A stretch of DNA of 64,000 nt from NCBI GenBank assembly GCA_900066355.1, contig FMEL01000001.1, positions 120,852 through 184,851 on the forward strand, given 5' to 3'. This document shows positions 1 to 8,799 of this stretch, piece by piece (positions within the stretch are counted from its first letter, which is position 1; each line of letters opens with the position of its first letter). The position numbers were made by a program, and so were the translations under genes. Origin of the DNA: an uncultured Ruminococcus sp. Its GTDB lineage: Bacteria > Bacillota > Clostridia > Lachnospirales > Lachnospiraceae. The notes under the pieces are model-generated. The model was not told the DNA's origin, made no database searches, and saw only the letters and a list, made by a program, of their open reading frames with translations.

Positions 1-94
1 TTATATCTTCCGCCCATGAGCGCGGATAAGCATCTGACACATTATCTGTGACACTGCACAGAGCTTTATACACCTGATCTTTTATGTTTTTCAT
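1..94 (-). CDS. Phage tail-completion-like protein, partial (3' end outside window)
   Basis: Only the first 31 codons are visible; the reading frame begins with MKNIKDQVYKAL and runs off the window. The ATG at 94 overlaps the stop of the preceding head-tail gene (ATGA), so translation is coupled. In this kind of phage the gene directly after the HK97 gp10-like protein encodes the tail terminator or tail completion protein, which would fit, but the fragment is too short to show a domain. Function is inferred from gene order only. Confidence 0.55.
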   Translation of the reverse strand, partial: MKNIKDQVYKALCSVTDNVSDAYPRSWAEDI

Positions 95-606
95 TTCGAT
101 TCCTTTCCTATGTCTGCCTGAAAGCTTGCTTTCATATTTTTCAAAATCTTGTCTTCGTTATCATGAAGTGCCGGGTACAGAAACGGATGCGCCGGCTGTC
201 CCGTACACTGGTAGAATCTTCCCTGTGGAGTATTAATGTAAAACCACCGATATTTTTCTGCCGTTCTGCGGTCAACCTGACTTTCATGGATCCACCACGG
301 AACCTGCGTATAAACCGGTGTGACTTCCGGGGATATTCCAGCATGATTCGCCTGTCCTTTCGGACCAGTACCAAATTCTACATATGGTGCATATGCTCTG
401 TTTGTCCAGCAGGTTCCAACAGCCCTATTGGCATCCCCCTCAACGTCTGCATATATGCTCTGCCGCAATTCTCCAGTATCTACGGGACAGTTCAAAACAG
501 CCGCCGCGCGGACAGTCTGAATCGCATCGGCTACAGCCTGTTTCATATCCAGTTCTGATAGTTTTTTCAATGTCCTGTCAACATCATCTGTACCGCTCAC
601 ACTCAT
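91..606 (-). CDS. HK97 gp10-like head-tail joining / tail completion protein
   Basis: The 171 aa product matches the HK97 gp10-like family of neck/tail completion proteins that join the filled head to the tail. Visible family landmarks are CPVDTGELRQSI near residue 40, YAPYVEFGTG near residue 72 and GQPAHPFLYPAL near residue 136. It follows the head-closure gene with a 4 bp overlap and is coupled to the next gene by ATGA. Length is usual for the family. It acts in virion assembly in the cytoplasm. Confidence 0.85.
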   Translation of the reverse strand: MSVSGTDDVDRTLKKLSELDMKQAVADAIQTVRAAAVLNCPVDTGELRQSIYADVEGDANRAVGTCWTNRAYAPYVEFGTGPKGQANHAGISPEVTPVYTQVPWWIHESQVDRRTAEKYRWFYINTPQGRFYQCTGQPAHPFLYPALHDNEDKILKNMKASFQADIGKESK

Positions 607-977
607 ATCTTTTCTACCTCTAAACTCAATATCCTGTATGGCTTGATGGAGATGATCCTGTAATCCGGTTTTTCATCTTTTCCAGCAAAGAGACATATTC
701 CATCTGATTCCTGAATGTCTGTGCCATTCTCAAGAATATAATGCATTCTTCCCTTTTCATCTGGTTTCACTTCGTACTTTCCAGATATCCGCACATTGCG
801 GATATAATTCAGACGTTCTCCATACTGTTGCACCTGTACCTTACCGGATGCCGGCCAGGATTCCCCCTCTACAGAAGAAGCAGTACCATATGATTCTCTG
901 GTACTGCCCTCTCTATCCTTTTCAACTATACGCTTTTTGTGATAATACGTTTCAATCCTACTTCTTCGAAGCCTCAA
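603..977 (-). CDS. Phage head-closure / head-tail adaptor protein
   Basis: A roughly 124 aa basic protein lies between the gp6-like connector and the gp10-like gene, the usual place of the head-closure (SPP1 gp16-like) protein. An in-frame TTG at 1001 would give 132 aa. The TTG at 977 is preferred because a GGGAGG ribosome site sits 8 nt upstream of it, inside the end of the preceding gene, while the 1001 start has none. Sequence similarity to a named family is weak by eye, so the role rests mainly on position. Confidence 0.65.
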   Translation of the reverse strand: MRLRRSRIETYYHKKRIVEKDREGSTRESYGTASSVEGESWPASGKVQVQQYGERLNYIRNVRISGKYEVKPDEKGRMHYILENGTDIQESDGICLFAGKDEKPDYRIISIKPYRILSLEVEKI

Positions 978-1281
978 AAGCCTTACCTCCCACTCGCGCA
1001 AGGCGAAATCTGTTCATAGTGTCGTAGATTTGTTTGGGAGCGTCATCAAAGGTATAATTCTCTCCACCCTCACTTCTCGCTTTTTCTCCCTCTGTTCCCA
1101 TCCGGTTCAGTGCGATCACAGCAAGATCTCTGACCGCCTTTTCCAGACCGGTTACAATGTTTTTTCTGCCTGTGTAAGATTTGACAAATTCTTCCGCATC
1201 ATCTAGTAAAAGTTCAATCAGATCTTCGTCCTTTTCTCCTGTTAAGGTTATGATTTTCTCAATGTCTCTTTCTTTTGCCAT
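958..1281 (-). CDS. Phage gp6-like head-tail connector
   Basis: The 107 aa protein matches phage head-tail connector proteins (gp6-like, Phage_connect_1): a helical N-terminus with EDLIELLLDDAEEFVKSYTG, then VRDLAVIALNRMGTEGE near the middle and a C-terminal amphipathic helix. Such proteins form a ring under the portal. It sits directly after the small protein behind the capsid gene and overlaps the start of the head-closure gene. Confidence 0.8.
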   Translation of the reverse strand: MAKERDIEKIITLTGEKDEDLIELLLDDAEEFVKSYTGRKNIVTGLEKAVRDLAVIALNRMGTEGEKARSEGGENYTFDDAPKQIYDTMNRFRLARVGGKAFEASKK

Positions 1282-1285
1282 GTGA

Positions 1286-1534
1286 TCACTCTTTCAGGAT
1301 TTCAAGAAGATCTTTCTTAGCAAGAGCTGATACTCCTGACAGACCTTTCTCCTTTGCAATAGCTTTCAGCTCTTCAACAGTCATTTCATCCAGATTCTTT
1401 TTAGTCTTGTCAGAATCAGAAGGAGCAACTTTCGTTACTCCTTCCAACGGCTCAAAACCACTCTTCATAAGTTTTTCTGCTGTTGCTGCATTTTCTACGT
1501 CTATTTCGATATTAGCTCGAATTAATCTCATCAT
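1286..1534 (-). CDS. Small phage head-region protein with Rho-N/HeH-like C-terminus
   Basis: This 82 aa protein overlaps the capsid gene stop by 4 bp. Its last 35 residues (LDEMTVEELKAIAKEKGLSG...) have the helix-extended-helix pattern of Rho N-terminal/HeH-LEM-like modules often found on small proteins next to phage capsid genes. The N-terminus (about 30 residues) looks like a short beta-rich segment. Function is unknown; a head decoration or DNA-contact role is only a guess. Confidence 0.65.
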   Translation of the reverse strand: MMRLIRANIEIDVENAATAEKLMKSGFEPLEGVTKVAPSDSDKTKKNLDEMTVEELKAIAKEKGLSGVSALAKKDLLEILKE

Positions 1535-2460
1535 TCTGCCTCCTTGATATTCAGGAAAACAGAATCCAGTTTATTCTCCAATACCCAGAGATCATGGAAA
1601 CGTCTGTAATCCATCTGCCATGCATTCAGTTTCTGGTTGATGTTCGGATCAAAGATACGCATGATATCCTGTTTAGTCACTGCAATCGGTGTTGTAACCG
1701 GGCATACAAAGAAGTTTAGGCTCTTTGCAGTCGTTCCTTTCTCATATCCACCTTTTTCCTGTCCGGGTGTTTTTCCATCATTGATCTTAATCACTGTGTA
1801 CATACGGTTAGACGGTGTGGAAATGATCGGTACACCATCCACAGACGGTACCTGTGTCTGAATGCCGCCTTTAGAAAATGTAGCTGCCGTGATTTTTCCT
1901 GCAAGTTCCAGTTCAAGTTCCATGATAAAATCAGGTGTTGCCTGACACACCAGTGCACCGTTATATCCCTCTCGTACTGCTTTAATAGCTTCTTTCAGCT
2001 TACGCAGCGCAGAGGTTCCTGTTGCGCCCGGTGTATATCCACGTGCTACCATACCTGCTTTATTAGCCGTAATGGTCTCGGTTGCCAGTTTACTGATACG
2101 GTATGCATCAATTTCTGGCACAACCTGTGTTCGCTGAAATTCTCCCATAGCTGCTGCCGCTGTAGTTACAAAGTTGTTTTCGTTGACATCAATCGGATCC
2201 AGCTGGAAGAGACGGCCTCTGTCCTGTGTCATTTTCTTAGTTTCGTATTCCAGCGTAACGGATCCCTGCTGGTAGCCGTTATCACGGTCATAGTTTCCCA
2301 TTCCCTGTATATTAATCTTAGGGATTTTAACCTCTGCGCCACCGTTATAGATCACCTGTCCGGCATTGGTATCCATCCAGCCTGTAGTTGCCTCTTGCAC
2401 TGCGATCTGATCCAGTGTGTTCTGAAATAATGTAGCTGTTGCTAAAGTATTAATTGGCAT
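1531..2460 (-). CDS. Major capsid protein
   Basis: The 309 aa product lies right after the scaffold gene and resembles clostridial-phage major capsid proteins (HK97 fold, P22-coat-like group): MPINTLATATLFQNTLDQ at the start, a central TLEYETKKMTQDRGRLFQLD strand region and DPNINQKLNAWQMDYRRFHD near the end. No N-terminal delta domain is obvious because scaffolding is a separate gene. It forms the icosahedral shell. Confidence 0.85.
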   Translation of the reverse strand: MPINTLATATLFQNTLDQIAVQEATTGWMDTNAGQVIYNGGAEVKIPKINIQGMGNYDRDNGYQQGSVTLEYETKKMTQDRGRLFQLDPIDVNENNFVTTAAAAMGEFQRTQVVPEIDAYRISKLATETITANKAGMVARGYTPGATGTSALRKLKEAIKAVREGYNGALVCQATPDFIMELELELAGKITAATFSKGGIQTQVPSVDGVPIISTPSNRMYTVIKINDGKTPGQEKGGYEKGTTAKSLNFFVCPVTTPIAVTKQDIMRIFDPNINQKLNAWQMDYRRFHDLWVLENKLDSVFLNIKEAE

Positions 2461-2474
2461 ATTTTTTCACTCCT

Positions 2475-3107
2475 TTAAAATTGTCCCATCATTGCGTTAT
2501 ATACTTTCTGCTGCTGGGTCTTCTGTTCATCTGTTTCCGTTGCTTTCTTCGGCGGTTTTCCACCTTTCAGCTTTTCTTCCACTGCTGCCTCAACAGCTTT
2601 CTGGAATGCTGCTTTCACAGTCTCCATGGACTTTTTGCAGGCATCGGCATCTGTGTAGTTCAGAACCTCAGCAAGTTCCTGTGGAAGGTCATCACCGGCA
2701 AGCGTGTTTCTTGCCTCCGCCATCAGTTCTTTTCGAGTAATCGCAGCTTCTCTTTCAGAAAGTTCTTTTTCTTTCTTCTGCTGCATATACTGTGCTTTCT
2801 CTTCTTTAGTCATTTTTGCAAGCTTCTCAGCCTCAGAGAGCTTATCATCCGTCAGTGCCTGCCACTTTTCCTGTGCATTGGTAACTGCCGTATTGACTGC
2901 CTTCTGTACTCTCCGATCAAATTCAGCCTGATTGCCTCCTGTTTTCAGAAAATCGTCAAAAGACTGTGGCTCATTGCCTTCCTCTCCTGCTCCACCAGCT
3001 CCGCCGCCATTACCGCCCTCATCGCCGGTCCCAGCACCGTCTCCTTCAGCAAATAACTGTAAATTCATCGGAACTTTGCAAAAAGCTTTGAATACTTTGT
3101 TTTTCAT
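2475..3107 (-). CDS. Phage capsid scaffolding protein (DUF4355-like)
   Basis: A 210 aa, highly charged, mostly helical protein precedes the capsid gene. It starts with the MNLQLFAEG-type segment common in such scaffolds, followed by a Gly-rich stretch (residues about 22-46) and a long coiled-coil with KMTKEEKAQYMQQKKEKEL. This is the layout of DUF4355/GP20-like scaffold proteins that guide shell assembly and then leave the head. The start at 3107 has an AAGGA site; an internal ATG at 3068 has none. Confidence 0.8.
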   Translation of the reverse strand: MKNKVFKAFCKVPMNLQLFAEGDGAGTGDEGGNGGGAGGAGEEGNEPQSFDDFLKTGGNQAEFDRRVQKAVNTAVTNAQEKWQALTDDKLSEAEKLAKMTKEEKAQYMQQKKEKELSEREAAITRKELMAEARNTLAGDDLPQELAEVLNYTDADACKKSMETVKAAFQKAVEAAVEEKLKGGKPPKKATETDEQKTQQQKVYNAMMGQF

Positions 3108-3240
3108 TTCTTATCCTTTCCGCCCAGCCTATTCACTTTCGCGCCCGGGCCATTCGTCTCAGATCTTATAGTTTCACGTCATTCCGGACATAAAAATAAG
3201 ACGCTTCACCCCACGCCTCACAGGGAGATAATCGGATCAC

Positions 3241-3420
3241 CTATTCCTTCCCTTTACCTGTTGCCTTTTCCGCTGTCTTTTCAGTCTCATTTACAATCTC
3301 TGCAACTTTCTCATTCACCAGATGGTTCGCTCTTTCTTCATCTACATCAAAAATAGTGTCTACTTCAATGATTTTTTTTAATTTGACATCACTGTAGCGT
3401 TTAATGCATCTCATCTTCAC
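3241..3420 (-). CDS. Small conserved phage protein
   Basis: A protein of about 59 aa (CIKRYSDVKLKKIIEVDTIF...ERANHLVNEKVAEIV) with a Lys/Glu-rich tail, of a type often seen just before phage scaffold genes. A GTG at 3420 is chosen because a GGAGG site lies 8 nt upstream; a GTG at 3429 would be too close to it. The pattern of a short beta domain followed by 'xxxRANxLVxxKVAE' is typical of small gateway proteins of unknown role in capsid operons. Function unknown. Confidence 0.6.
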   Translation of the reverse strand: MKMRCIKRYSDVKLKKIIEVDTIFDVDEERANHLVNEKVAEIVNETEKTAEKATGKGKE

Positions 3421-3453
3421 CGTTCTCACCTCCCTCCATTGCGCCGGCGCAAA

Positions 3454-3717
3454 TTACAATTTGAAGCATCTGTTTTCAAACTTCTTATAGGCATCCATAT
3501 ACAGTTCATTCTTATCACCGTTATATGTCAGCTCATAGTACATGCCATCTGGTACCGTAGTGCTAAGCAGCGCCTTGTTATTCTGCAAGGTCTTACAGCT
3601 CCATACCACATACGCATCATGTACAGTCACCTGCTGCCGATCTGTAACATCCATGTGACTATTGGTATACTCTGCAACTTTTGCTTTACATAATCTCAGA
3701 AATTCTTCATTCTCCAT
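3454..3717 (-). CDS. DUF6275-like small phage protein
   Basis: The 87 aa protein MENEEFLRLCKAKVAEYTNSHM... resembles DUF6275 phage proteins of unknown function; conserved-looking segments are VHDAYVVWSCKTLQNNKALLST and DGMYYELTYNGDKNELYMDAYKK. The start at 3717 is set by a GGAGG site 9 nt upstream, so the longer open frame to 3843 is not used. It directly follows the Tad2-like gene and probably shares its mRNA. Confidence 0.7.
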   Translation of the reverse strand: MENEEFLRLCKAKVAEYTNSHMDVTDRQQVTVHDAYVVWSCKTLQNNKALLSTTVPDGMYYELTYNGDKNELYMDAYKKFENRCFKL

Positions 3718-3721
3718 GTTG

Positions 3722-4219
3722 TTATTCCTCCGCAAAAATCCAGTCTTCTGCAAGCATGTCTGCCTGGGATGCAAGCCATCCCATCTGTACACCGGAAGTT
3801 CCCACAAAAGCCACTGCTTTGTTGCCGATTGCATCATGTTCACAATTCACAACTTCGCCATTCGCTGTCTTGTAAGAAATGCCGGTCGCAAGCTGAATAT
3901 ACTGTTTCTTGCCATTCCAGCCTTTACGCGCAACTTTCATCCCTCTTTTTAGATATTTGATCGCTTCTCCGAAGGAAAATGTTGCTTCTCCTCCAAGCTG
4001 AGGGCAATTAGTTTTATCCGCAAGAGTCCATTCATCAGAAAGAATATTCTGTAAAGTATATTCAACATTCTGTGTCTCACGAATATCCAATTCCTGTCCA
4101 TCTTTGGTGTGCATGATGATTGCTTCTTTCTCTGGATTCCAGCACCAGTACCCTCCCCATGATGGTAATTTGACTTTACTTCCACATTTCATTGCTTTTA
4201 ATGCTTCTTCAAATTTCAT
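3722..4219 (-). CDS. Tandem Tad2-like (DUF2829) anti-Thoeris protein
   Basis: The 165 aa protein contains a clear DUF2829/Tad2-type domain at about residues 80-165 (FGEAIKYLKRGMKVARKGWNG, then WLASQADMLAEDWIF) and a second, more diverged copy at residues 1-68 (FEEALKAMKCGSKVKLPSW, then LSDEWTLAD). Tad2 proteins are known to bind the cyclic ADP-ribose signal made by Thoeris TIR enzymes and so block this host defence. The gene sits in the structural operon between the MuF-like cassette and the DUF6275-like gene, a common place for accessory genes. Family assignment of the second domain is firm by motif; binding activity of either copy is inferred. Confidence 0.75.
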   Translation of the reverse strand: MKFEEALKAMKCGSKVKLPSWGGYWCWNPEKEAIIMHTKDGQELDIRETQNVEYTLQNILSDEWTLADKTNCPQLGGEATFSFGEAIKYLKRGMKVARKGWNGKKQYIQLATGISYKTANGEVVNCEHDAIGNKAVAFVGTSGVQMGWLASQADMLAEDWIFAEE

Positions 4220-4257
4220 GTTTCATGTCCTCTCTTTCTTAAGATTTAAAAATGAGT

Positions 4258-4293
4258 ATAAAAATACCACCGGCCATTTCTGACTGGTGGTAT
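4258..4293 (-). terminator. Rho-independent terminator between zinc-ribbon gene and tad2-like gene
   Basis: The arms ATACCACC and GGTGGTAT (4264-4271 and 4286-4293) form a hairpin extended by a few weaker pairs. On the minus strand it is followed by a TTTTTAT tract. It overlaps the stop codon of the 54 aa zinc-ribbon gene. It may reduce read-through from the head operon into the tad2-like gene. Confidence 0.7.
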
Positions 4294-4457
4294 TAGTCCA
4301 TGTTTAATCTTGTTCCACAATTATTACAATAAAAGCATTTTGTTGTTTTGCAATCACCTATAGGAAGCATTATTCCTTTTTTACAATGACTGCAGATAAC
4401 TTCCTCGCCATTTCGCATTTTTTTAATTCTCTGAAACAGTTCCTCAGCCTTGTTCAT
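4293..4457 (-). CDS. 54 aa zinc-ribbon protein
   Basis: A short open frame gives a 54 aa protein with two CxxC knuckles (CSHC near residue 22 and CNNCG near residue 46), so a single zinc ribbon. It starts 4 bp after the stop of the MuF-like minor head gene and is closed by a terminator overlapping its stop. In toxin-bearing MuF proteins the gene directly downstream often encodes immunity, so this is a candidate, but a plain nucleic-acid-binding ribbon is equally possible. Confidence 0.65.
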   Translation of the reverse strand: MNKAEELFQRIKKMRNGEEVICSHCKKGIMLPIGDCKTTKCFYCNNCGTRLNMD

Positions 4458-4461
4458 GATA

Positions 4462-6012
4462 CTACCTCCATTTATAATCTGGATAGTCTTTCTTAACTGA
4501 TTTAATTATATCACGCAACTCTTCTCCGGTCAATTTATCAACACCTTTTCGGTGCTTTATTTCCTGTGCCCTGCATACACATTCAGACCACTGATTTCCG
4601 CCAATGTCATATCTGTGATGTGTAACTTCATGTACAATAGTCTCAGCTGTTTTTTGTACTGTAGCTGTTCTACTCGCATAAATATAAATATCATTCCCGT
4701 CCTGTAATCCCAGAACATCTTCAGGTGCATCTACTTTATAGCACATATTTATATTCAATTCTGGATGTTCAGAAATATATGATACAGTTTCTTTTCCAAC
4801 TTCTGTTTTGTTGAGGTTGTTCATAAGTCTTCTGGCTGTAATGGTATCTTTTTGACCATTGTTTAATTCAGTGAAACGCTCTGAAAACTTTGACTGTCGA
4901 GATTCTCTGTACTGATCATATTGTTTCCAGTCAACTGATGCATTTTTAACCGCTTTCTCTTGGACTTCGGCATCCGGATTACCTTTGACATACTTCTCAT
5001 ACCACTCTTTATATGTCATATTTGCAGGGACTCTCTCAGTACGTCCAGTTTCCGGATTGTATGCAGCACGTGTCATTTTGGACAGTGTTTCATCATCAAT
5101 CACACTGATTGTGGTAGATCGACACCACGGATGCATCGGCGGATAGTTCTTTCCTGCCTGCCTTTGCGATACCAGAAACGTCTTTCCATCCAGCTCACGG
5201 CATATCTTACTGGTTCGCAAGTCCAACGTAGCAACATACCGGTATTTCTGTATGTCACACTCTTCATAAGCCTGAGCTGTCAGTTCTCCAGAAAGGAAAC
5301 AGCTTTCCGTCCTGATCAGTCGTCTTGCCTTGATTGCTCCACCGCCAAACTTCTCTGTGATGACTGCTGCCGTTTCACGGTCTGTCCTGCCAGTCAGAAG
5401 ACTCACCAGCAATTCATCTTTGACCGTTTTTGCAAGATCATCCGTATTCTTCCAGATTCTGTTCGAATAATGTTTCCCTGACCAATTCATCCGCAATGCT
5501 CGGTCAACCTGTTTCTGGTCTACATGTGAAAAGCTGAATCCCAAGCCCGTTCTGCATTGTGTATTGTATATCGTTTTGTAATAAGCATTTTCCGCAAGCT
5601 GTTCAAAAAAACTTGTATCAAACTGCTGTTCCTGCTGATATACATTTTTCATAACTGCATCTACCTGCTGCAGAAGATCCTGAAGGCGTTCAATCCGAAC
5701 TCTGTATGCCGGAGCTTCCAGTTCTTTTATCAGTTCCTGCTTATTCTCTCCTGAATTCTTATTTTTCAGTTCCAGAAGCAGCATCTCAATAGAATCATTA
5801 TCCTGCATACGGTTCAGCAGATTCCATGCTTCTGTCTGGGACAGTTTGTGCTTTGTCATATACTTTTCGAATATGTCCTGTGCGGCAAATACAATCTGAG
5901 AAGATGCTGATCTGTATACTCTTGCAACCAGATCTGCAGTTGCTTCTGCATCCTCCATCTGCTCATACATGTCCCATGCCAATCGTTTTCTCCAATAATC
6001 GCTATCACTCAT
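4462..6012 (-). CDS. MuF/SPP1 gp7-like minor head protein with C-terminal zincin-like domain
   Basis: The 516 aa protein has a MuF (gp7) core at about residues 195-330, including the LTGRTDRETAAVITEKFGGG helix and the KICRELDGKTF...PPMHPWCRSTT segment typical of these portal-associated head proteins. After residue 400 it gains an extra domain with HEVTH at 461-465 and a Glu about 12 residues further (GGNQWSE), the HExxH...E signature of zinc metallopeptidases. Portal upstream overlaps by 8 bp. MuF proteins with C-terminal toxin domains are known as a polymorphic toxin class; here protease activity is inferred from motif only. Confidence 0.8.
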   Translation of the reverse strand: MSDSDYWRKRLAWDMYEQMEDAEATADLVARVYRSASSQIVFAAQDIFEKYMTKHKLSQTEAWNLLNRMQDNDSIEMLLLELKNKNSGENKQELIKELEAPAYRVRIERLQDLLQQVDAVMKNVYQQEQQFDTSFFEQLAENAYYKTIYNTQCRTGLGFSFSHVDQKQVDRALRMNWSGKHYSNRIWKNTDDLAKTVKDELLVSLLTGRTDRETAAVITEKFGGGAIKARRLIRTESCFLSGELTAQAYEECDIQKYRYVATLDLRTSKICRELDGKTFLVSQRQAGKNYPPMHPWCRSTTISVIDDETLSKMTRAAYNPETGRTERVPANMTYKEWYEKYVKGNPDAEVQEKAVKNASVDWKQYDQYRESRQSKFSERFTELNNGQKDTITARRLMNNLNKTEVGKETVSYISEHPELNINMCYKVDAPEDVLGLQDGNDIYIYASRTATVQKTAETIVHEVTHHRYDIGGNQWSECVCRAQEIKHRKGVDKLTGEELRDIIKSVKKDYPDYKWR

Positions 6013-7447
6013 CTATCTTTTTCTCTTCTGCTTTCTGCTGAGAATCGTCCGAGTTATCTTCTTCCGGAGGATCGTTTTTCTGTAACCCAAACATTTCCTG
6101 CTGTTGTTTCAGATTCTCTTCGGATTCCTTTTTGACTGCTGCCAGCTCATCATCAACATTCTCCACGAATGGAATCTGAGCAAGCAGTGTCTTCTGGCTG
6201 ACGATGCCTTTCAGATTCGATACCATCTGTGAAATCTCCAGAAGATTCTTTGGAAGTGCTCTGGTGAATGTCATGGTGATTCCTGTAGAATCCACATGTT
6301 TACCTCTCATGGCGAGGAAATTGCAGAATATACGAATTCTTTTTCTCAGTCCTTTTCGATAGTACCTGGTCTTGATCTTAGTGATATTCTCCATACCAAG
6401 CAACTTAAACTCCATAGCCACGCCAGATACATTTCCACCAAAAGCTTCGTCTGACATACAAGGAATATGAGAAAACTTGTGAATGTCCTGTTCAATGGCC
6501 TTTTTCAGGATCTCCACACCGGATTCATCAAAAGTCCTTGTCAGGTACTCAGCCTTGGCACCATCTGGCACTTCCAAGACTTTGCGTTTTTTCAGCTGCC
6601 TCATGGCAACTTCCATACCATCTTTCTTTTCACCATTCTCATCTTCCACTTCATCATCAGCAATCAGCGTGCCGTATATAGCCAGAATCGCATCAATAAA
6701 CTGTTCCTTATCGGTAACTCGATCGCTCATCAGTGCGTTGTATGCGTCAATCAGTGGTATCTGCAGCTCAAAGTCACCAATTCCAAGCTTATTGTTCAGG
6801 TACTCAATGATTGGTATCTCGCCCATGTAATGAGGCACTGGCTCTTCTGTGGTGTCCTGTCGAATGGTTTTATCATTAATGATGTCCAATTCAAACTTAT
6901 AATTCTGCGTCACTACTGTTGCCATAAAATGTTCTGGTCTTACCTTCGCATCATCTTTTTTGACATAATAATAGACAGCAAAGAGTTCGTTTTCCTCAAT
7001 ACTGTCGTCTTTGACCATGAAGGTATTCTCTGCGGAGATGTTCTTCATGTTCAGATATGTCTCGTCTTCTTTTGTATAGATGTACTCATAAGCAAGCCCA
7101 TAGATAGAAAGCTCAAGACCATTATCTCCATCAACTTCATCAGCTCCGGCAACCTCAAATGCATCTGTCAGATCTGTGATATCATTTTCGGATTTGTACG
7201 ACACCGGATTGCCGATAAAGTAGCTACTGGCAGTATCAGAGATATCTTTTGCATGGTTACAGACCAGCCTGTTTTCTCGGTTCTTATCGTCCAGAATATC
7301 ATGTTTGCCCTTATAGTAAGCCATATTCCTTTTCAAGTGTGCCACTCTGCTGATATGATTACTAATCAAAGATCTCAGCATCTGCTTATTCGGCTTCAGC
7401 TCATCGAACTCATCTCTTGGAATCGTAAATGTATACATCTCAATCAC
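6005..7447 (-). CDS. Phage portal protein (SPP1 gp6-like)
   Basis: The 480 aa protein matches the SPP1-type portal family (Phage_prot_Gp6): HISRVAHLKRNMAYYKGKHDI near the N-terminus, the DISDTASSYFIGNPVSY strand, the YGLAYEYIYTKED wing region and KFSHIPCMSDEAFGGNVSGVAMEF before the crown. It forms the dodecameric DNA channel at one capsid vertex. It overlaps the terminase gene by 4 bp and the MuF gene by 8 bp. The C-terminus is rich in Gln, Glu and Lys. Confidence 0.9.
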   Translation of the reverse strand: MIEMYTFTIPRDEFDELKPNKQMLRSLISNHISRVAHLKRNMAYYKGKHDILDDKNRENRLVCNHAKDISDTASSYFIGNPVSYKSENDITDLTDAFEVAGADEVDGDNGLELSIYGLAYEYIYTKEDETYLNMKNISAENTFMVKDDSIEENELFAVYYYVKKDDAKVRPEHFMATVVTQNYKFELDIINDKTIRQDTTEEPVPHYMGEIPIIEYLNNKLGIGDFELQIPLIDAYNALMSDRVTDKEQFIDAILAIYGTLIADDEVEDENGEKKDGMEVAMRQLKKRKVLEVPDGAKAEYLTRTFDESGVEILKKAIEQDIHKFSHIPCMSDEAFGGNVSGVAMEFKLLGMENITKIKTRYYRKGLRKRIRIFCNFLAMRGKHVDSTGITMTFTRALPKNLLEISQMVSNLKGIVSQKTLLAQIPFVENVDDELAAVKKESEENLKQQQEMFGLQKNDPPEEDNSDDSQQKAEEKKIDE

Positions 7448-8799
7448 CCCCTGACTTCTTTCATTCTTGCCAACTTATGGCCTAATATCGTACTTACGAA
7501 GTATCTCACAGCGTCCATACTGTGATCATGCTGTTTAACTGGCTTATCTTCGCCTCGTTCCATGGCTTTCTCATCCCAGATATAAGAGGTAAACTCTTTG
7601 ATCGTTTCCACGCATGATGAGGAAAAAACCAGCATTCCTAGATTCAGCAGCATCCCAACCAGCCGTATTCCGTCAAGCACATCATTGTTAGCTTTCAGGA
7701 CTTTATATCCTCGCTTCCGGAGTTCTGCAATAAAAGAAGCAGCTGATGGATCCACGATGATTGCTCTGATCTTCGTTCCGTCAAGCCACTCCTTCAAGTC
7801 GTCTGCATATTCTGAATCTGTCTTTTGTTTGCCTTTATCTCTGCCTGAATAGTAGTACTCTCTGATACAGTACCACTTTCCGTTTATGCCTTTGTTCCAC
7901 AACAAGAATACAGTTGCATTTTGCGTACCATAGTCACAGGATACATAACGGTTGCCATTAACCAGTAACTGGAAGAAATCTTTAATATCCTGAACATGTT
8001 TGTTCTCATCGAACATATCATAAATGATACCTTCTGCCGCCTTCCATAAGCCAAGAATGTAGCGCTGAAAGAATACTCCAACGTACATGCTTCGGTATCT
8101 GGCTTTGATTTCTTCATCCAGTGACAGGTTATCGTCCATTGTGAAGTGCAGATACAGAATGTTCTTTTCAGCGGCTTTATCAATCCAGTTGACATTGAAC
8201 CAGTGATAAGGTCCGTCCGGATTGCAGTTAAACCAGAACTTGGAGCCTTTCACAGAGCATCGACCAGTAGCCTGATTGACAAAGGATTCTGGCATCAGGG
8301 CAACCTCATCGAAGAACACACCTGCCAGTGTAATACCCTGAATCAGGTCCTGTGATCGTTCATCCTTGCCACCAAAAATGTAAAAGTAATTCTCTCTCCC
8401 GTCTTTGCGAATAGTCAGAAGATTGTCCGCTCTATGGTCCGTGATGGAATATCCTCTGGACCGAAGCATTAGTTTCAGCCAAAAAAGAACATTTCGCCTG
8501 AAAGAACCAATGGTCTTTCCACACATAGCAAAGTTCTGACCTGAAAATGAACTCATAGCCCACATCACAAAAGATAGTGACATACTGATGGTCTTTCCTG
8601 ATCGGATAGCTCCATCAGCTATGATTCCAGTCTTATCGTGTACTGGTGATCCTCTGCACCACCAGGTTAGAACCTGCTTCTGCTTTTTGGAAAACGGAGA
8701 AAAATGAAATGTCTGATCAGATTGCCGGTTCTTACGATTCTCTTTCAGCTTCTGCAGCTTGTCTTTCAGAGCTATGATCTTGCTATACATTCTCATCAC
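7444..8799 (-). CDS. terL: Terminase large subunit
   Basis: The 451 aa protein has the packaging ATPase signature: Walker A GAIRSGKT at about residue 65, Walker B GVFFDEVALMPES at about 160, and a C-terminal nuclease with Asp in SCDYGTQNATVF and in IIVDPSAASF plus HSMDAVRYF near the end. This is PBSX/phage-type TerL, which cuts and pumps DNA into the prohead. It overlaps the small subunit gene by 17 bp and the portal gene by 4 bp. Confidence 0.92.
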   Translation of the reverse strand: MMRMYSKIIALKDKLQKLKENRKNRQSDQTFHFSPFSKKQKQVLTWWCRGSPVHDKTGIIADGAIRSGKTISMSLSFVMWAMSSFSGQNFAMCGKTIGSFRRNVLFWLKLMLRSRGYSITDHRADNLLTIRKDGRENYFYIFGGKDERSQDLIQGITLAGVFFDEVALMPESFVNQATGRCSVKGSKFWFNCNPDGPYHWFNVNWIDKAAEKNILYLHFTMDDNLSLDEEIKARYRSMYVGVFFQRYILGLWKAAEGIIYDMFDENKHVQDIKDFFQLLVNGNRYVSCDYGTQNATVFLLWNKGINGKWYCIREYYYSGRDKGKQKTDSEYADDLKEWLDGTKIRAIIVDPSAASFIAELRKRGYKVLKANNDVLDGIRLVGMLLNLGMLVFSSSCVETIKEFTSYIWDEKAMERGEDKPVKQHDHSMDAVRYFVSTILGHKLARMKEVRG

